From Carnegiea gigantea (Eukaryota; Streptophyta; Magnoliopsida; Caryophyllales; Cactaceae): 64,000 nucleotides of DNA. Position 1 is the first letter of the stretch, and the number at the start of each line of letters is the position of its first letter. Both the position numbers and the translations under genes were made by a program. The stretch is from positions 120,245 to 184,244 of the forward strand of contig JAKOGI010001570.1 in NCBI GenBank assembly GCA_029747015.1, written 5' to 3'. The notes under the pieces are model-generated. The model searched no databases and had not been told where the DNA came from. It worked only from the letters and a program-made list of their open reading frames with translations. Shown piece after piece: positions 1-11,269 of this stretch.

Positions 1-1377
1 AAAATGAAAAGATTAAGAAGTCCCGCAACACTTTTATCTATAGCCCATAACACAATCACCACCACACAAATCCCAAAATTGAGCTAAAACACCACTCTGC
101 ATAGTTTTGGTCCAGTTTGTGCAGTCAGAGTAAAATGGCCATAACGTTTTTTACAAAACTCGGATTAAAGTGATTCAAAATCCATTTTAAAGATAACTCA
201 TTGATCTAGATTTCCACCAAAATTCATAATTTTGCAACAAGCCATGCATTTTTTCCCGGAACAGACCCCTATTTTCGGGCCCTTCATAGCTTGCTAGCTA
301 TTTTATTATCCTGCCTTTTCAAATAATTACCCTTTAAAATCACTTATTAAAAATACCAAACCATAGGGTGACCCTCAATATCACTTTAGACGATCGTAAT
401 CCACAATTTTTACTTTATAATCATCCAAAATTCATTTTGTACCAAGGTTCATACAATAATATGCTTGATCCAAGAGTAAGCTGAACCATGAATAATCATT
501 AAAACCCTAGCTTATGACCAACTTAACTTAACCTTTAACTCATCCAAAACTAACATAAACATCATCATGCTCATCAATAGGATTAAAGACTACAAAATCA
601 AACACAAAAAAGACAATCCAAATCCATCATTTTAACTTAAGCTTACATGGTCATGAACAACCTCAACCCTTGCATGCTTTCAAACTTAACTAACAATTAA
701 AACATCAAAATAACACTTGTTAATATCAAGATAACATGATCCATAATCAAATCCAATATAAAAACCCAATGTTGAACATGATTAAGTTAGGATTTACCTC
801 ACTTTAAGCTTGGATTTTGGGAGATAGAGGTGATGTTTGGTGTTTGTGAGAGTTATGGGTCGTGGCTGGTGGCAGTAGTAGGTGGTGGTGGCGGTGGCAA
901 CAGTAGGCCATGGGAATGGGTGAAGGGAAGAGAGAGAGTGTTGGTATTTTGATAGTTTACTTGGTGGAAAATGATCTAAATTTACTTGGTTGAGTTCATA
1001 CCCATCAAGAGTGACCTTAGACCAATGATAATTAGACACATCTCATGGTGATTAGCTAAGTAAAATGAAGTAAAACTTGTTAGGCTGAAAGGAGTTTTGG
1101 CCCGAAAGGAAATCATGCTTAATGCGATTAAAATTTTTTGTAGCTCGAAATTAAATTTTTGTGATGCTATTAAAAATTATTTAACCTCTTAAATCATATT
1201 TATCAGGGCCTACTATCGATCCACTCAAACTTTTACTATAATTAAAACCTGAATTGCTAAGTGGGGCCCAAAATAAATTCTTCCAACTGGGATGATTACA
1301 TAAGATAAATAAAAGTGAAAAATTAATAATATGGCTTAATTAAATAAATAAACATGATTTATGGTCAGGCTATCACA
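1..1377 (-). mobile_element. A1: partial Tekay-type LTR inserted in the 5' LTR of B1
   Basis: This is the inner-to-right part of a long LTR. It aligns along its whole length with 59651-61136 and more distantly with 16866-upstream and 24487-upstream sequence. Its right edge reads CTATCACA where the other copies read TTATTACA, so the LTR ends at 1377. The sequence resuming at 1378 is B1 LTR, colinear with 26857 onward, so A1 is an insertion. Strand is inferred from its relatives, whose PBS and pol lie on the - strand. The rest of A1, or of a solo LTR, lies left of the window, so the target duplication (expected CGTCT) cannot be checked. The GGTGG-rich stretch at 800-930 recurs at the same place in the other LTRs and is not a gene. 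Confidence 0.85.
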
Positions 1378-2303
1378 CGTCTCCTGGCTGAGGATGCTCG
1401 GTTTCAATCTTATAGGAGGCTATTTGACTGCAGAAAAGAGGGATGGACTGATCTTGCTACAGTCGTTTTTGTCATATTTTTCATTAGGTTTTAGAATTCT
1501 TAGTTTGTATTCTTTAGAGTTAGAAAAGAAAATTGAAGGAAAGCTTTCGCTTTAGAGGTTTGAAGATTGGGACACCATTAGAGAATCACCATTTGTTGCT
1601 AAGTTTTTTGTCCTCTAGTGTTTTTCTTGAACTTTTGTTTTAGATTGTTGTTAATTTTGAACATTTGTGGGTAGTTTTTTTTATTATGAGGACTTGTTAG
1701 CCAAAGTATTGATGTTGGATTGTTAATCTTCATTACTTGTGCATATTTCGTGTGGGAATGATTGAATTTTAGCTTGTGATTGAAGTGTGTGACTGAATTT
1801 TGGCCGAATTTGCTTACTTATCCTAGATAGTTGAGTGAAGTACTGAAATGAGAAACTTGCTATTTGACCGATAAGATAGGACTTGATTTAGCAATACTTG
1901 AAAGAGATTTGCTTGTTAAGAGAAAACTTTAGCTAATCAAAAATCTATCAATTAGACTAAAACAGGATATTTGAAAGAATGTTAACTAGATTAGTTTAGG
2001 CAATTCAGCTTATTTTGAAAGAAAAGTTGAATTTGAGATCGATTGGACTCCATTCAATCATCCAATCTAAGTTAAGTGCTTGATTTAATCCGTTAATCCA
2101 ACTCTTTACCAGGTGAAACAATTCCTTAGATATTTTAATTTCATTGAATTTCCTAGTTAGTTAATTTGCATAATTCGAACAACCCATTAGAACTTGTTTG
2201 CTTACCCCTTTATTATAGATCAAAACTCAATAGATTACATTTGGTCTCTATGGGAACAATATTAAAACGAAACTACAACACCCGTGCGATTGCGAAAGTG
2301 CCA
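1378..2303 (+). repeat. B1 5' LTR, 3' three-quarters
   Basis: This stretch aligns colinearly with 26857-27774 of the B1 3' LTR. Shared blocks include the GGCTGAGGATGCTCGG start, the LTR body and the terminal region around ACTACAAC. It ends GTGCCA where the 3' LTR ends GTGTCA, just before the PBS. The first 320 bp or so of the LTR lie beyond the A1 insertion and outside the window. Transcription of B1 would have started here, but I did not pick out a convincing TATA box. Confidence 0.85.
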
Positions 2304-2309
2304 ATTTTT

Positions 2310-2327
2310 TGGCATCGTTGTCGGGGA
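2310..2327 (+). promoter_or_regulatory. B1 primer-binding site, tRNA-Asp type
   Basis: TGGCATCGTTGTCGGGGA begins six bases after the LTR end. It resembles the tRNA-Asp-complementary site common in plant Athila-like elements, with a few substitutions. Reverse transcription of the element would be primed here. Confidence 0.75.
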
Positions 2328-2457
2328 CCAATTTATGGATATTAAGTTCGCATTTGTAGATTGACTAAGTTTTTTGATGTTTTTCTTTTTCATTGTAATT
2401 TCTTAATTTACGTTGGCAGGGTTCTTTTTTGGTGATCTTTGCAGGATTTCTCCACTT

Positions 2458-3690
2458 ATGCGAAGTCCCTTTCTGTTTGAATTTGATCCGAAAATAGAAA
2501 GGACTTTTCCCTCTAAGAGGAAGAAGTTAAAGCCAGAGGAGCAAAGAACCAAAGTTTAAGAAGCCTCTGCAATGATGGCGGTAGAAAAAGGTGATTAAAG
2601 AAGGAATCTTCGGGACCTTGTCACCCTGGGAGTCTAAGGCATTGCCTCTGGCATTGTTCGACCAAACGTAGAAACCAAGAACTTTGAGCTTAAGCTGACT
2701 CTTATTTCCATGGTGCAACAATCCCAATTTGGAGTCACCCCATTAGAACATCCCAACTTACACCTCTCGGTATTTCTAGAGGTGTGTGACATCTTGAAGC
2801 TCAATGAAGTTTCTACCAATGCTGTTCGATTGTGGCTATTTTCCCTTTTCACTTAGGGATATGGCTAGAGCGTGACTTCATTCTTTGCCTCCTAGATACA
2901 TCATAATATGGGATGAGCTCACCAAGGCTTTTCTTGTAAAATTCTTTCCTCTAAGTAAGACGGGGAGTCTCAGAAACCAAATCACTACCTTCACTCAAAG
3001 GGAAGATGAGTCGCTTCATGAAGCTTGCATGGGAGTGGTTCAAGGACCTATTGAGGCTATGGGTTAGAGGTAAGTTACAACTTGATGGTATTTCTATGCT
3101 CTCTCTTAAAGTAGATGTCATGTCTCAAAGGTTAGAACGATTGCATGTTAATTCTATTAGTTTAAGTACCCCTTCCTCATCATGTAAAATATGTAGGTTT
3201 GTTGATCATTTGACCGTGAATTATCAAGTCGAGAGTTTATTTGCTCAAGATGCTGGTGACCAAGTCAATTATGTCAACAGCTACAACCCTAGACAAACTA
3301 ATGACCCATTCTTTAACACATACAATCATGGTTAGAGGAATCACCTCGATCTCTCTTATAAGTCTAATCCCTCTTTTGCGCCTCAAATTAATTTTAGACC
3401 ACCCCCTGGATTTTAAAGACCACCTTAGCCTTAATAAGCACCTCAAAAATCCAATTTAGAGACAATAATGGAGAGTATACTTTTGGCACAGCAAAAGTAA
3501 GATGAGTACATTAAGCAATTAGCCTCTAAGGTTGATGTGCTTACTACTCATAATAAGATGTTGAAAGCTCAAATTGCCCAACAAGCTACCTCTTCATCTA
3601 CACCCCAGGTAAACTTCCTAGTAAGTCTGAGCACAACTGTGTTACCTTCAAAGAGGGATCAGAGGATTCTCTAAGGGTGTAGAGCTTGAG
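2458..3690 (+). pseudogene. B1 gag (broken)
   Basis: Gag is the capsid/nucleocapsid polyprotein that packages element RNA. The likely start is the ATG at 2458 (MRSPFLFEFDPKIER...). The recognisable Retrotrans_gag core lies at about 2690-3065: SQFGVTPLEHPNLHLSVFLE, then WDELTKAFLVKFFP and LRNQITTFTQREDESLHEA. This order and wording is typical of Athila/Tat gag. A degraded CCHC-like region (CKICRFVDHL) follows at about 3187 and a Pro/Asn-rich tail at about 3270-3420. In-frame stops (for example near 2557 and 2631) and frame changes near 3065 and 3330 prevent a full-length product. Confidence 0.8.
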
Positions 3691-3699
3691 GAGGTTGGT

Positions 3700-4265
3700 G
3701 GGGCAAATAGACCTGTAACTGAGGAGAAAAATAATGAGTTTAAGGTCATGACTTTTGGAGAAGAGAATAGTCTAGAGGTTCCCAAATAGTTTCCTCCTAA
3801 GCTTGATGATCCCGTTAGTCTCTCTATTCCTTGTGTGATTGGTAATGTGAGGGTTGATAGAGCCTTATGTGATCTTGGTGCAAGTATTAGTGTGATGCTA
3901 TATTTCATTTTGAACAAGTTGGGTTAGGACAATTTGAAACCAACACCTTTTTCACTCCAATTAGCAGATGGTTCCAAGAAGCACCCGACCCTTTGGGTAT
4001 TATGCAAGATGTTCCCATTCAAGTGGGTAATTTCTGTGTGTTTAATGACTTTGTTGTTGTAGGTATGGCCGGAGAGGCATATACCCAGATTATTCTAGGA
4101 AGACCCTTCTTGGCCACTTTTGGTCGTAAGATAGATGTAAAAAAGAGGCAGTTAACTTTTGATGGGGGGACATGTCATGTTGAGTTTAACTTCTTTGAAG
4201 ATCGAATTGTTTCCCCTACTTTAGTCCTCTCCGATGAAGTGCCTAATTCTCATAAATTGAGATAG
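3700..4265 (+). pseudogene. B1 aspartic protease domain (broken)
   Basis: This is the retroviral-type aspartic protease that would mature Gag and Pol. The active-site motif DLGAS is encoded at 3871-3885, inside IPCVIGNVRVDRALCDLGAS. The second conserved block TQIILGRPFLATFG and then IDVKKRQLTFDGG follow at about 4085-4165. Both are characteristic of Athila/Tat proteases. Stops at about 3788 and 3927 and a shift near 3990 break the frame. Pol should continue here into reverse transcriptase but does not. Confidence 0.8.
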
Positions 4266-4770
4266 ATGATGTTTGGTGTTGTACTGACCCTCGTATATTT
4301 GACTGGGTTTGTACTATGTGTCCAGACCATGACTATGCTAAGATGAAGTTTGTTACCCCTATACCACCTGGTGTAACCAAGGAGGGGCCCCCGCTTTTAA
4401 TGAAGATTCTTTGAGTGCCTGTTGCAGGTTTGCTCAGTTGCTTACGTCTTTGCCTCCTATAGAAGGAGTTGATCTTGGCATTGAGCCTGGTACTGGCCCA
4501 TCTGATGGGGCTCACTGCCGGATTATTTTGTGTGTGGATCCCACTACTTGGTGCCACCTAATGATAAAGAAGAACCTCCATCCTGAGTATTTGAGGTGGT
4601 GCCTTTAAGTGCAAGAATTCGACTTCAAAGTGTATGATAAAGGAAAGTCGAGAGTTGTAAGGGAACCTATTGATAAGCCCGTTGTTCACACTCTTACTGA
4701 TCCCGAGCCATCATAAAAGTGAAGGTCGAGCTCCTGACCCTAAAAAAATGCTTCTTAGAACGTAACCCAA
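4266..4770 (+). pseudogene. B1 collapsed pol remnant and end-of-pol signature
   Basis: The region after the protease is shared with B2 (51960-52480) but holds no reverse transcriptase, RNase H or integrase motif. Both copies can be read as a short conserved stretch ending near PEYLRW. Then comes a block at about 4725-4775 (CGAGCTCCTGACC... CTTCTTAGAACGTAACCCAAG). In autonomous plant Athila-like elements a similar block lies just downstream of integrase. I infer that an ancestor deleted pol between protease and this block. The alternative, that this is a fast-evolving unrelated segment, cannot be excluded by eye. Confidence 0.55.
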
Positions 4771-5509
4771 GTTTTTCCCTTTACTATTTTTCTTGTTTTT
4801 ATTATATGTACTGCATTTCTTGTTTTCAAAAAAAAAAGAAAAAAAGAAAAACAAACAAATAAAAAAATCACCAATAAAAAGAGCAAAATAAGAGAGAAAA
4901 AGAAAAGAAAGAGAAAAAAACTTTGAAAGAAAAAACAAGAGAGTTTTAGAAGCCCCAGTGAGCAGCTACCACGGACCCCTAGTGGTGCCCAACTCGGTCT
5001 GTAGGGTCTCTATCGTTAATTCCAAAAAAATGTTGAAGCAGAGCTCACGACGGTCCCTCTGCGGTGGACACCATGGTCCGTGATGAGTCTCTTCATCCGC
5101 AGTCAAGGGTTTTTCATGCCCTTTGACCAGAGAACACCCATTCATCTTCAACCTCTCGACACACTCTCTCTCTAAACTCTCTCTTTCTCTCTCTACATAC
5201 TCCATAACCATCCACCTTCACACCTTCAATTTTTCATCATTTTCTATCAAATTCTTCCCTTCTTATTTTCTTCACTTTCACTCCAAATCTCCTTCAAACT
5301 TTTCTATTCATGCCTTCTTGATCTCACATTCTACCGATTTTCAGACCCAAACCTTCAATAACCCAACTTCACCTAGCATTCTTCCAAATTTTCTCATTTT
5401 CTTCCATATTTCTTCCCTATTAACCTTAATTTTCATAAGTTTTTCATTTTTCACCATTTTCCTCCTATTTTAACTTAGGTAGTGTTTAGAGCATCCACTC
5501 TCTATAGCT
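4771..5509 (+). other. B1 spacer: A-rich tract, GC-rich palindromes, pyrimidine-rich leader
   Basis: No gene is seen. An A-rich tract occupies 4828-4935. At 4960-5085 there are several CACGG/CCGTG-type words (CCACGGACCCC, ACGGTCCCT, ATGGTCCGTG) that could fold back on each other. From about 5150 to 5475 the + strand is CT-rich and precedes the ATG of the next ORF. B2 has the same order at 52500-53167, so the layout predates both copies. The pyrimidine-rich stretch resembles a 5' leader, but promoter activity is only a guess. Confidence 0.6.
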
Positions 5510-6745
5510 ATGGCACCTAAGATGAAGGCACGAACCACTCAAGAGGCAGGGACATCAAGTCAAGCACCATAACGCGCATCCTGGACCTCTCGAACCTCAA
5601 CCAATGTAAGAAACCGAGGTAATATTCCTAACCCATTTGGTTTAATGCATCCCGAGCAAGTTGCTAGATGCAATGTTTTAAGTAGCAAGCTAGTTGTTAC
5701 TACTTGTTATTATGATGAGGATTTGTTAACCCAATTGGGTTTGTTGGATGACATTCACTAGTTGTTTGCTCGGGGAGGTATGGATCAATTTTTAGTGATT
5801 AGAGACCATAGATATCGTGACCTCACTCTTGAGTTTTTGAGTACATTGCATGTAGCGGTCACGAGTGGGCCTCATTCTTAAGAATGATATGTTTCCTTCT
5901 ATATCAATAAGGATTTTTATAAGCTTGATTTGAGTTCCTTTAATAGCATATTTGGTTTTCCACCAAGTATTAACTTACCTTATCGATATGTCCCTAAAGA
6001 CTTTAACCTGAATGCTTTTTGGAATGAAATTTCTGGGGATTATCGATATGATACAAGCAACTCCAAAGGTACCATTATTAAAAACCCATGTATTCAACTG
6101 GCCTAGAGGTTACTTGCTTGTGGTCTGTTTGCTAGGGAAGATAGTTTGAACGTGTCTCACCTATTTAAATTATATTTATTTTATAACATGCTTCAAGGTG
6201 ACCAACTTGACCCATGTTTTTTCTTGGTCAGTCAATTGCATAGTATGGCCACTAGTTCTGCACAGAGGATTGTGATTGGGGCCCTTATTACCCCATTGCA
6301 AGGTCTGTTGGTATTGGCCCAAACCCGATGGTAGAGTTTCCGATTCTAAGTGGTTGAACTTAGCCGCTTTTGAATAAATGAAGTTTTGTAAGGTGGAGGT
6401 TGGGCGTGTTTGTTAGATTTATGTTTGGAACAGTCTCATGCCTCTCCCTAATGTTGACCGAACCACTCTCTTGAACTGGGCTAATCTTTAGTTTTTACCG
6501 GGTGACGAAGAGTTAAAGCAACCCTACCACCTTATCCCTCCCCTCACCTAAGGGCTTCTAGTTCATTCCAACCATCCTCCTCCTCTGATTTCACTTATTT
6601 GCTTACTACCCTTTAATCAATCAAAGAGAAGTAAGCATCCCTCTGAGCTTATATTCAAACTGAGTATATCGTACTCCGTGACTTTGTTCAGGAGTGGCAT
6701 GATGAGCTCTGTGGGATGATTGCTTCCCAAAACCAATATTTCTAA
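5510..6745 (+). pseudogene. B1 downstream ORF, unidentified, possibly ATHILA-ORF/env-position protein
   Basis: The conserved start is MAPKMKARTTQEAGTSSQAP at 5510; B2 has an equivalent start at 53168. The body includes PFGLMHPEQVARCNVLSSK, LEFLSTLHVAVTSGPHS, FGFPPSINLPYRYVPKDFN and SLNVSHLFKLYLFYNMLQGD. It ends with an acidic, probably coiled-coil tail (HDELCGMIASQNQYF) and a stop at 6743-6745. About 410 codons are spanned, with several stops and at least two frameshifts. Its place downstream of the pol signature is where Athila elements carry an env-like or ATHILA-ORF gene, but I cannot assign a domain. No signal peptide or clear membrane segment is visible. The function is unknown. Confidence 0.6.
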
Positions 6746-8423
6746 GACTTTAGGGCTTGTTTGGAGACTTGGCATGACTGACATATCTCTCAACCCTACC
6801 CGCCTTCTTCTCCCCTTTCTCCTCCTTATTAGTTTCTTCTTTTTCTTCCCCATAAATTCTTATGTCGTTGCATTGAGGACAATGCTTTGTGCATGGGGGA
6901 GTGGATTGTGTGTGTGATGTGGATGTGTGATTAGTTTGCATTTTAGGTCATACATTTTGGATTAGTTTGTATTTTTAGTTGATCATTTTGCTTTTCTTCC
7001 TGTTTTTAGGTTTCTTTTCTTAGTTTTAGTTTTATTTTGGTATTTTTAATTTTGAGTTGCTTTTTATAGTTCGTATAAATAAAATAAAATAAAAAATAGA
7101 AAAAAAGAATAAGCCATAAAAATCCTCTGATAATGAGTCATTAGACAGAGTAGTTTTCTTTGGCTTATTTTGACTATTTTTGTTATGCTTATTTGTGAAG
7201 AAAATGTTTGATTATAAGATTTTGAAATGTGCTTCTTATTTTGTTCATCATATTGACTCTGATTCGATTACTCAATCATTCTTTGCATGAATATTTGACA
7301 CATGTGATCTAATGACCTACTTGGGCCTATAGGTAGTTATCCCATGAGATTTTGAGCTTGATTCGACTAATTCATCATTTTATTCTCATATTCTTTTTCA
7401 TGCGTGGCTCTTCCTAGTTTTTAAATCTCTAAAACTTGCTTTTAGTCCTATTTATGTTCACATTTAGCATGTACATTCAGGCAATATGATTGCGGCATTC
7501 ATTGAATTTTATGAGCTACATTGACTAAACAGCCACCCTTATTATGTCTGATTTTTCCTTGGTACCCCCTTTGAGCCTTGACAACGTTTTCTTGATGCAA
7601 ACCTATACCTTGGCCAAATACGTGTCTCACCCATTATCCACGACTATAGACTTTCATTAGTGATTAGGAGTAGCTTGTGGATCATGACATTGTTATTTGG
7701 TGTGGCTCGTTTATATGTGATAAGGGACTTATGTGATATTTCCCTTGCTATCAATTAGGTTAAACTTTGTAAGTTGTTAGAAAAAGTGCTGAAAAGTGAA
7801 AATTTCTCTTCCCATAATCCTTCTCTTCAAGAAAAAAGTGAACCAACAAGAGAAGGAAAAAACAGAAAAAGAATGTTGAATTAAAAAAAAAAAAAAAGAG
7901 AAGCAGAATAATACAATGATTTGGTATTGATTTCATATTAGATGTACTTCAACACTTTCTCACACTGTAGATTACTAGGGGTAATTGTGTTTGTTTAACA
8001 TGTATCAGTGTGAGAGTATTTTTATGAAAAGTTAGGCGTAGATGATTTATACTCATACTCTTTGGCTTTGAGCTCCACAAACCCCAACATATTTGTTTCC
8101 CTCTTACATTTACCCATTGCCCCGTTACAACCCTATCAAAGTCCTCATGATTGCCTAGTATGTTTTGCATTTTAGGGGTGGAGAGTTGGAGAGTTTTAGC
8201 AAGCTTATGGTAGATTTGATTCTTCAAAGTGAGATTTGAGAGAACCGCATTATACTTTAAACACATGGGTGATGAGTGTTTCATTCCTAAAGTAAGGAAC
8301 TACTGGTTCTTTTAGCTCTACCTATTATATGTGCCAATATGATTGTTAAAGTTAATTTAGGTGATCAATTCTATATTTAGTGTGATGGTACTTACTCTTA
8401 TTTGGAAATTTTCATTCTCTTAT
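6746..8423 (+). other. B1 3' non-coding region
   Basis: No coding sequence is seen. The block GAGGACAATGCTTTGTGCAT at about 6876, close to a G run, is typical of the region after the last ORF in Athila-like elements and recurs at about 54508. A-rich tracts lie at 7078-7110 and 7868-7890. The sequence is colinear with B2 54380-56040. It is interrupted at 8423 by element C and resumes at 26374. Confidence 0.65.
8419..8423. repeat. Target-site duplication of C, left copy
   Basis: CTTAT directly precedes the left LTR of C. The same five bases follow its right LTR at 26374-26378. Joining the flanks restores the B1 sequence found at about 56040 in B2. Confidence 0.85.
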
Positions 8424-9617
8424 TGGAGCAAGCACGTGTATGGGCAGAATTGCTAACTTGAGTTTAGGCTCAAATTCCCCCTTAAACATTGATATGACTT
8501 GGTTTAAAGGCAATGCCACCCACCAAGACTAGGATCCACCAAGAATTGCATCAAGGATTAGCCAACAACAACTCTGTAAGGGCTGCACTCAAGACTCACC
8601 ACCTTGTTCACAAGGATAAAGAGAACTTAAGATTTTAAGAGAGAAAGCTTTGAAGCTCAATTGTTCATTCATTCAACTTACCTTCAACTAAACTCGAGTA
8701 TGGCTTTTATAGGGCTAGGCAATACTCTAGGGAACTCATCATACATAGGAAAATGCAAAATACAACTTATTAGATTAACATAGGAAATATAAAACTAAGT
8801 TACTAAATAAACTATGGTACAAACAATATAAATCTAAAAACTAGGGCTCTTAAGACTTGTTCCCATCAGCTTGGGAACTTATTACCTTGAATTCCCACAT
8901 TAAGAAAGGGGGTTGCATCCTTGGAATCAGTTGGTCGTGCATTGGTTTCTTAGGGGTGATGAATCCATTTGATTTAATGCTTTCAGATTTCCGCGTATTC
9001 ACACTGCAGTATGGTCAGATTCAATGAGCCATAACTCTCTTATTTCTAGTCCAAATCTAATGAGATGGGATTCATATGAAACCTTATGAAGTCTATTTTC
9101 CAATGAAAAATGTTTCACTAATGTTGGCTCAGCCGTTTGAGAGAAATAGGCCATACTAACTAGATGGTCCAAACTAGAACTGACAGTTAACTTTGGGACA
9201 GTACAATTTGGAGCTTAATTTAACCGACCAAACGAACTCCAAATGACTTGAAACTTGTTCCATGTGAAAGCTAACATCTTGAACTTAAAGATAGCCCACA
9301 AGTCATGTGGAGCATAGACAAAATTTTCCTCAAACTTAGACTAACATTCTGGCCATAAATTGTCCATGAGCACAACCTTCTATTTTGAGCTTCCCTTACT
9401 CTTGCCGTGGGTTTAGCCTCAATTTAATGATTAAACCCTTTAGGAGGCCTCTTAATATTCCCAAAAGAGAAGGATAACAGATCCTAAGGGCTTAGCATGG
9501 ACCTTACACTGAAGCTCTAAATCAGTGCATGGACTAAGTCCCCGGTGATGAAGCTTTTGTGTACTAAGAAGGACTTGAGAGCTCTCCTGGACTGAAATAG
9601 GCATGGCATTTGCTTTA
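8424..9617 (-). repeat. C left LTR (3' LTR of the element)
   Basis: It starts TGGAGCAAGCACG and ends GCATTTGCTTTA, where the right copy ends GCATTTGCTTCA. It aligns end to end with 25171-26373, with scattered substitutions (for example eight or more in the first 80 bases) and small indels. This indicates an old insertion. Confidence 0.9.
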
Positions 9618-9632
9618 TCCTTCCCTTCTTAA
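9618..9632 (-). promoter_or_regulatory. C polypurine tract
   Basis: On the - strand this reads AAGAAGGGAAGGA directly before the left LTR, the expected position and composition for the primer of plus-strand DNA synthesis. Confidence 0.7.
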
Positions 9633-10640
9633 TTATGATTTGCACTCAAATCCTCACTATTATCTTCATCCTCAGGGTAAGGTGTGAGATCTCCTATATT
9701 GAAGGCAGGAGACATACCCATGTCAGTAGGCAATTCTAGCTTATAAGCATTATTGTTTACATGTTCAAGGACATTGAAAGGACCATCCCCTCTTGGCATA
9801 AGCTTGCTTCTCCTTCGAGATAGGAATCTTTCCTTTCTAAAGTGTAGCCATACTAAGTCCCTAGGCTTGAAGGTGAGGGCCTTGCAGTGCTTGTTTGCTC
9901 TTACCTTGTGCATCTCATTGGCCTTCTCAATCTTTACTCGAATTTGTTGGTGAAGCTTCTTCATCTCCTTTGGTCTTTCTTCTGCCTTATAACTCACTCT
10001 AGACTCAAGAGGAAGAGGTATGAGCTCAAGTGGAGTTAGAGGGTTGATTTCATAACATGACTCAAATGGAGAAAGGGCTGTAGTAAGGCTTCGTGTACGG
10101 TTGTTTGCAAACTCAGCATGTAGGAGCTTGAGATCCCACTCCTTGATGCTTTTACTCACCAAGCTTCTAAGCAATGTAGTAAGAGTCTTATTGGTGGCCT
10201 CGGTCTGTCCATCCATTTGAGGATGGTGGGAGGGGCTATACAAGAGCTTAGTGCCAAGGAGCCTCCATAAACACCTCCAAAAGTGACTAAGAAACTTTGT
10301 GTCCTGATCCGACATAATGCTCCTAGGTATGCCATAAAATTTGACAACTTCCTTGAGATAAAGATAGGCCACGTGAGATGCATCATCGGCTTTCTGACAA
10401 GGAATGAAGTGAGCCATCTTTGAAAAGGATCTACCACCATCATAACGGCATCCTTGCCCCTTTGAGTCCTTAGGAGAGCAACTATGAAATCCATGCTTAC
10501 ATCATCCCATGGACCATTAGGAATAGGCAATGAGGTGTATAACCCTTGGTGGAATTGGCTCTTGATGTTTTGGCAAATGGAACACTTAGAAATTACCTCA
10601 TGAATGTCCCCACCCATCTTAGGCTAAAAGAGGTGTTCCT
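9629..10640 (-). pseudogene. C integrase (DDE catalytic triad present, frameshifted)
   Basis: This integrase would insert the element cDNA into the host genome. The zinc-binding end survives as KCSICQNIKSQFHQGLY, and the core gives MDFIVALL for the first Asp. The second Asp lies in IMSDQDTKFLSHFW and the Glu in MDGQTEATN, with exactly 35 residues between them (D35E). After the core come ALSPFESCYEINPLTPLELI and the C-terminal GPFNVLEHVNNNAYKLELP and GDLTPYPEDED, followed by a stop at 9629. A frame change near 10417 separates VVDPFQR from MAHFIPC. No chromodomain follows. Apart from that shift, the last 262 codons (9629-10417) are open, making this the best-preserved protein segment in the window. 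Confidence 0.88.
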
Positions 10641-11269
10641 TGAGCATGCTAATGGTCTTGGTGATCCCAAAATAGCCAGCCAAGCCCACCTCCATGCACC
10701 TCTTTGACAAGAAGCTTTCGGATTGGCCCCTTTAGAATACATAGCTTGTTGCCCTTGAATAAGAAGCCCTCTTGGAGAGTGTAGGGGCAATGCTTACGGT
10801 CATATTGATCATAGAGCTAGTGCTTGAAGTCTTCATCATCTTGTTAGAGCTCTCGGATGAATTGGAAGCCTAGAACCCTTGCTTCCATTATGGCCAAAAG
10901 AGAATGCCGCCTAGATAATGTATCTGCTACAACATTTGCGCTCCCCTTCTCATGTTTGGCCACAAAGGAGAAAATTTACAAGAACTCAACCCACTCAGCA
11001 TGTCTTGGATTGAGTTTATGCCGGCCATTTAAGTACTTTAAGGCCTTGTGATCGGAGTGAACTACAAACTGTTTTGGCCTTAAGTAATGTGGCCAATGTT
11101 CAAGAGCTCTTACCAATGCATAAAACTCCTTGTCATAAGTTGAGTAGTTCTTCCTTGACCGTTGAGCTTTTCACTAAATTAAGCAATAGGATGTTGATCT
11201 TGCATGAGGACAGCCCCTATACCCACTCCAATTGCATCACAATCTACCTCAAATAGCTTGTCAAAGTTG
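10641..11269 (-). pseudogene. C RNase H domain (degraded)
   Basis: RNase H removes the RNA template during reverse transcription. It begins with [20 protein letters not shown], giving the first acidic residue, at about 11200-11260. A stop follows after QHPIA (11179). The continuation is split between frames: SEKLNG, then the region corresponding to [10 protein letters not shown] at about 11050-11075 and the stretch to about 10980. The segment from 10800 to 10640 leads into integrase and carries more stops. Confidence 0.7.

Noticed and set aside
794..1039. Open frame on the - strand in A1, and its counterparts at 15954-16337 and 23598-23789
   Set aside because: They fall on the GGTGG-rich part of the same LTR family in each copy and differ in frame and length. 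They are low-complexity by-products.
5123..5473. 116-codon + strand frame upstream of the B1 ORF
   Set aside because: Ser/Phe/Leu-rich reading of a pyrimidine-rich leader. The matching leader of B2 gives a different, shorter frame (53008-53280).
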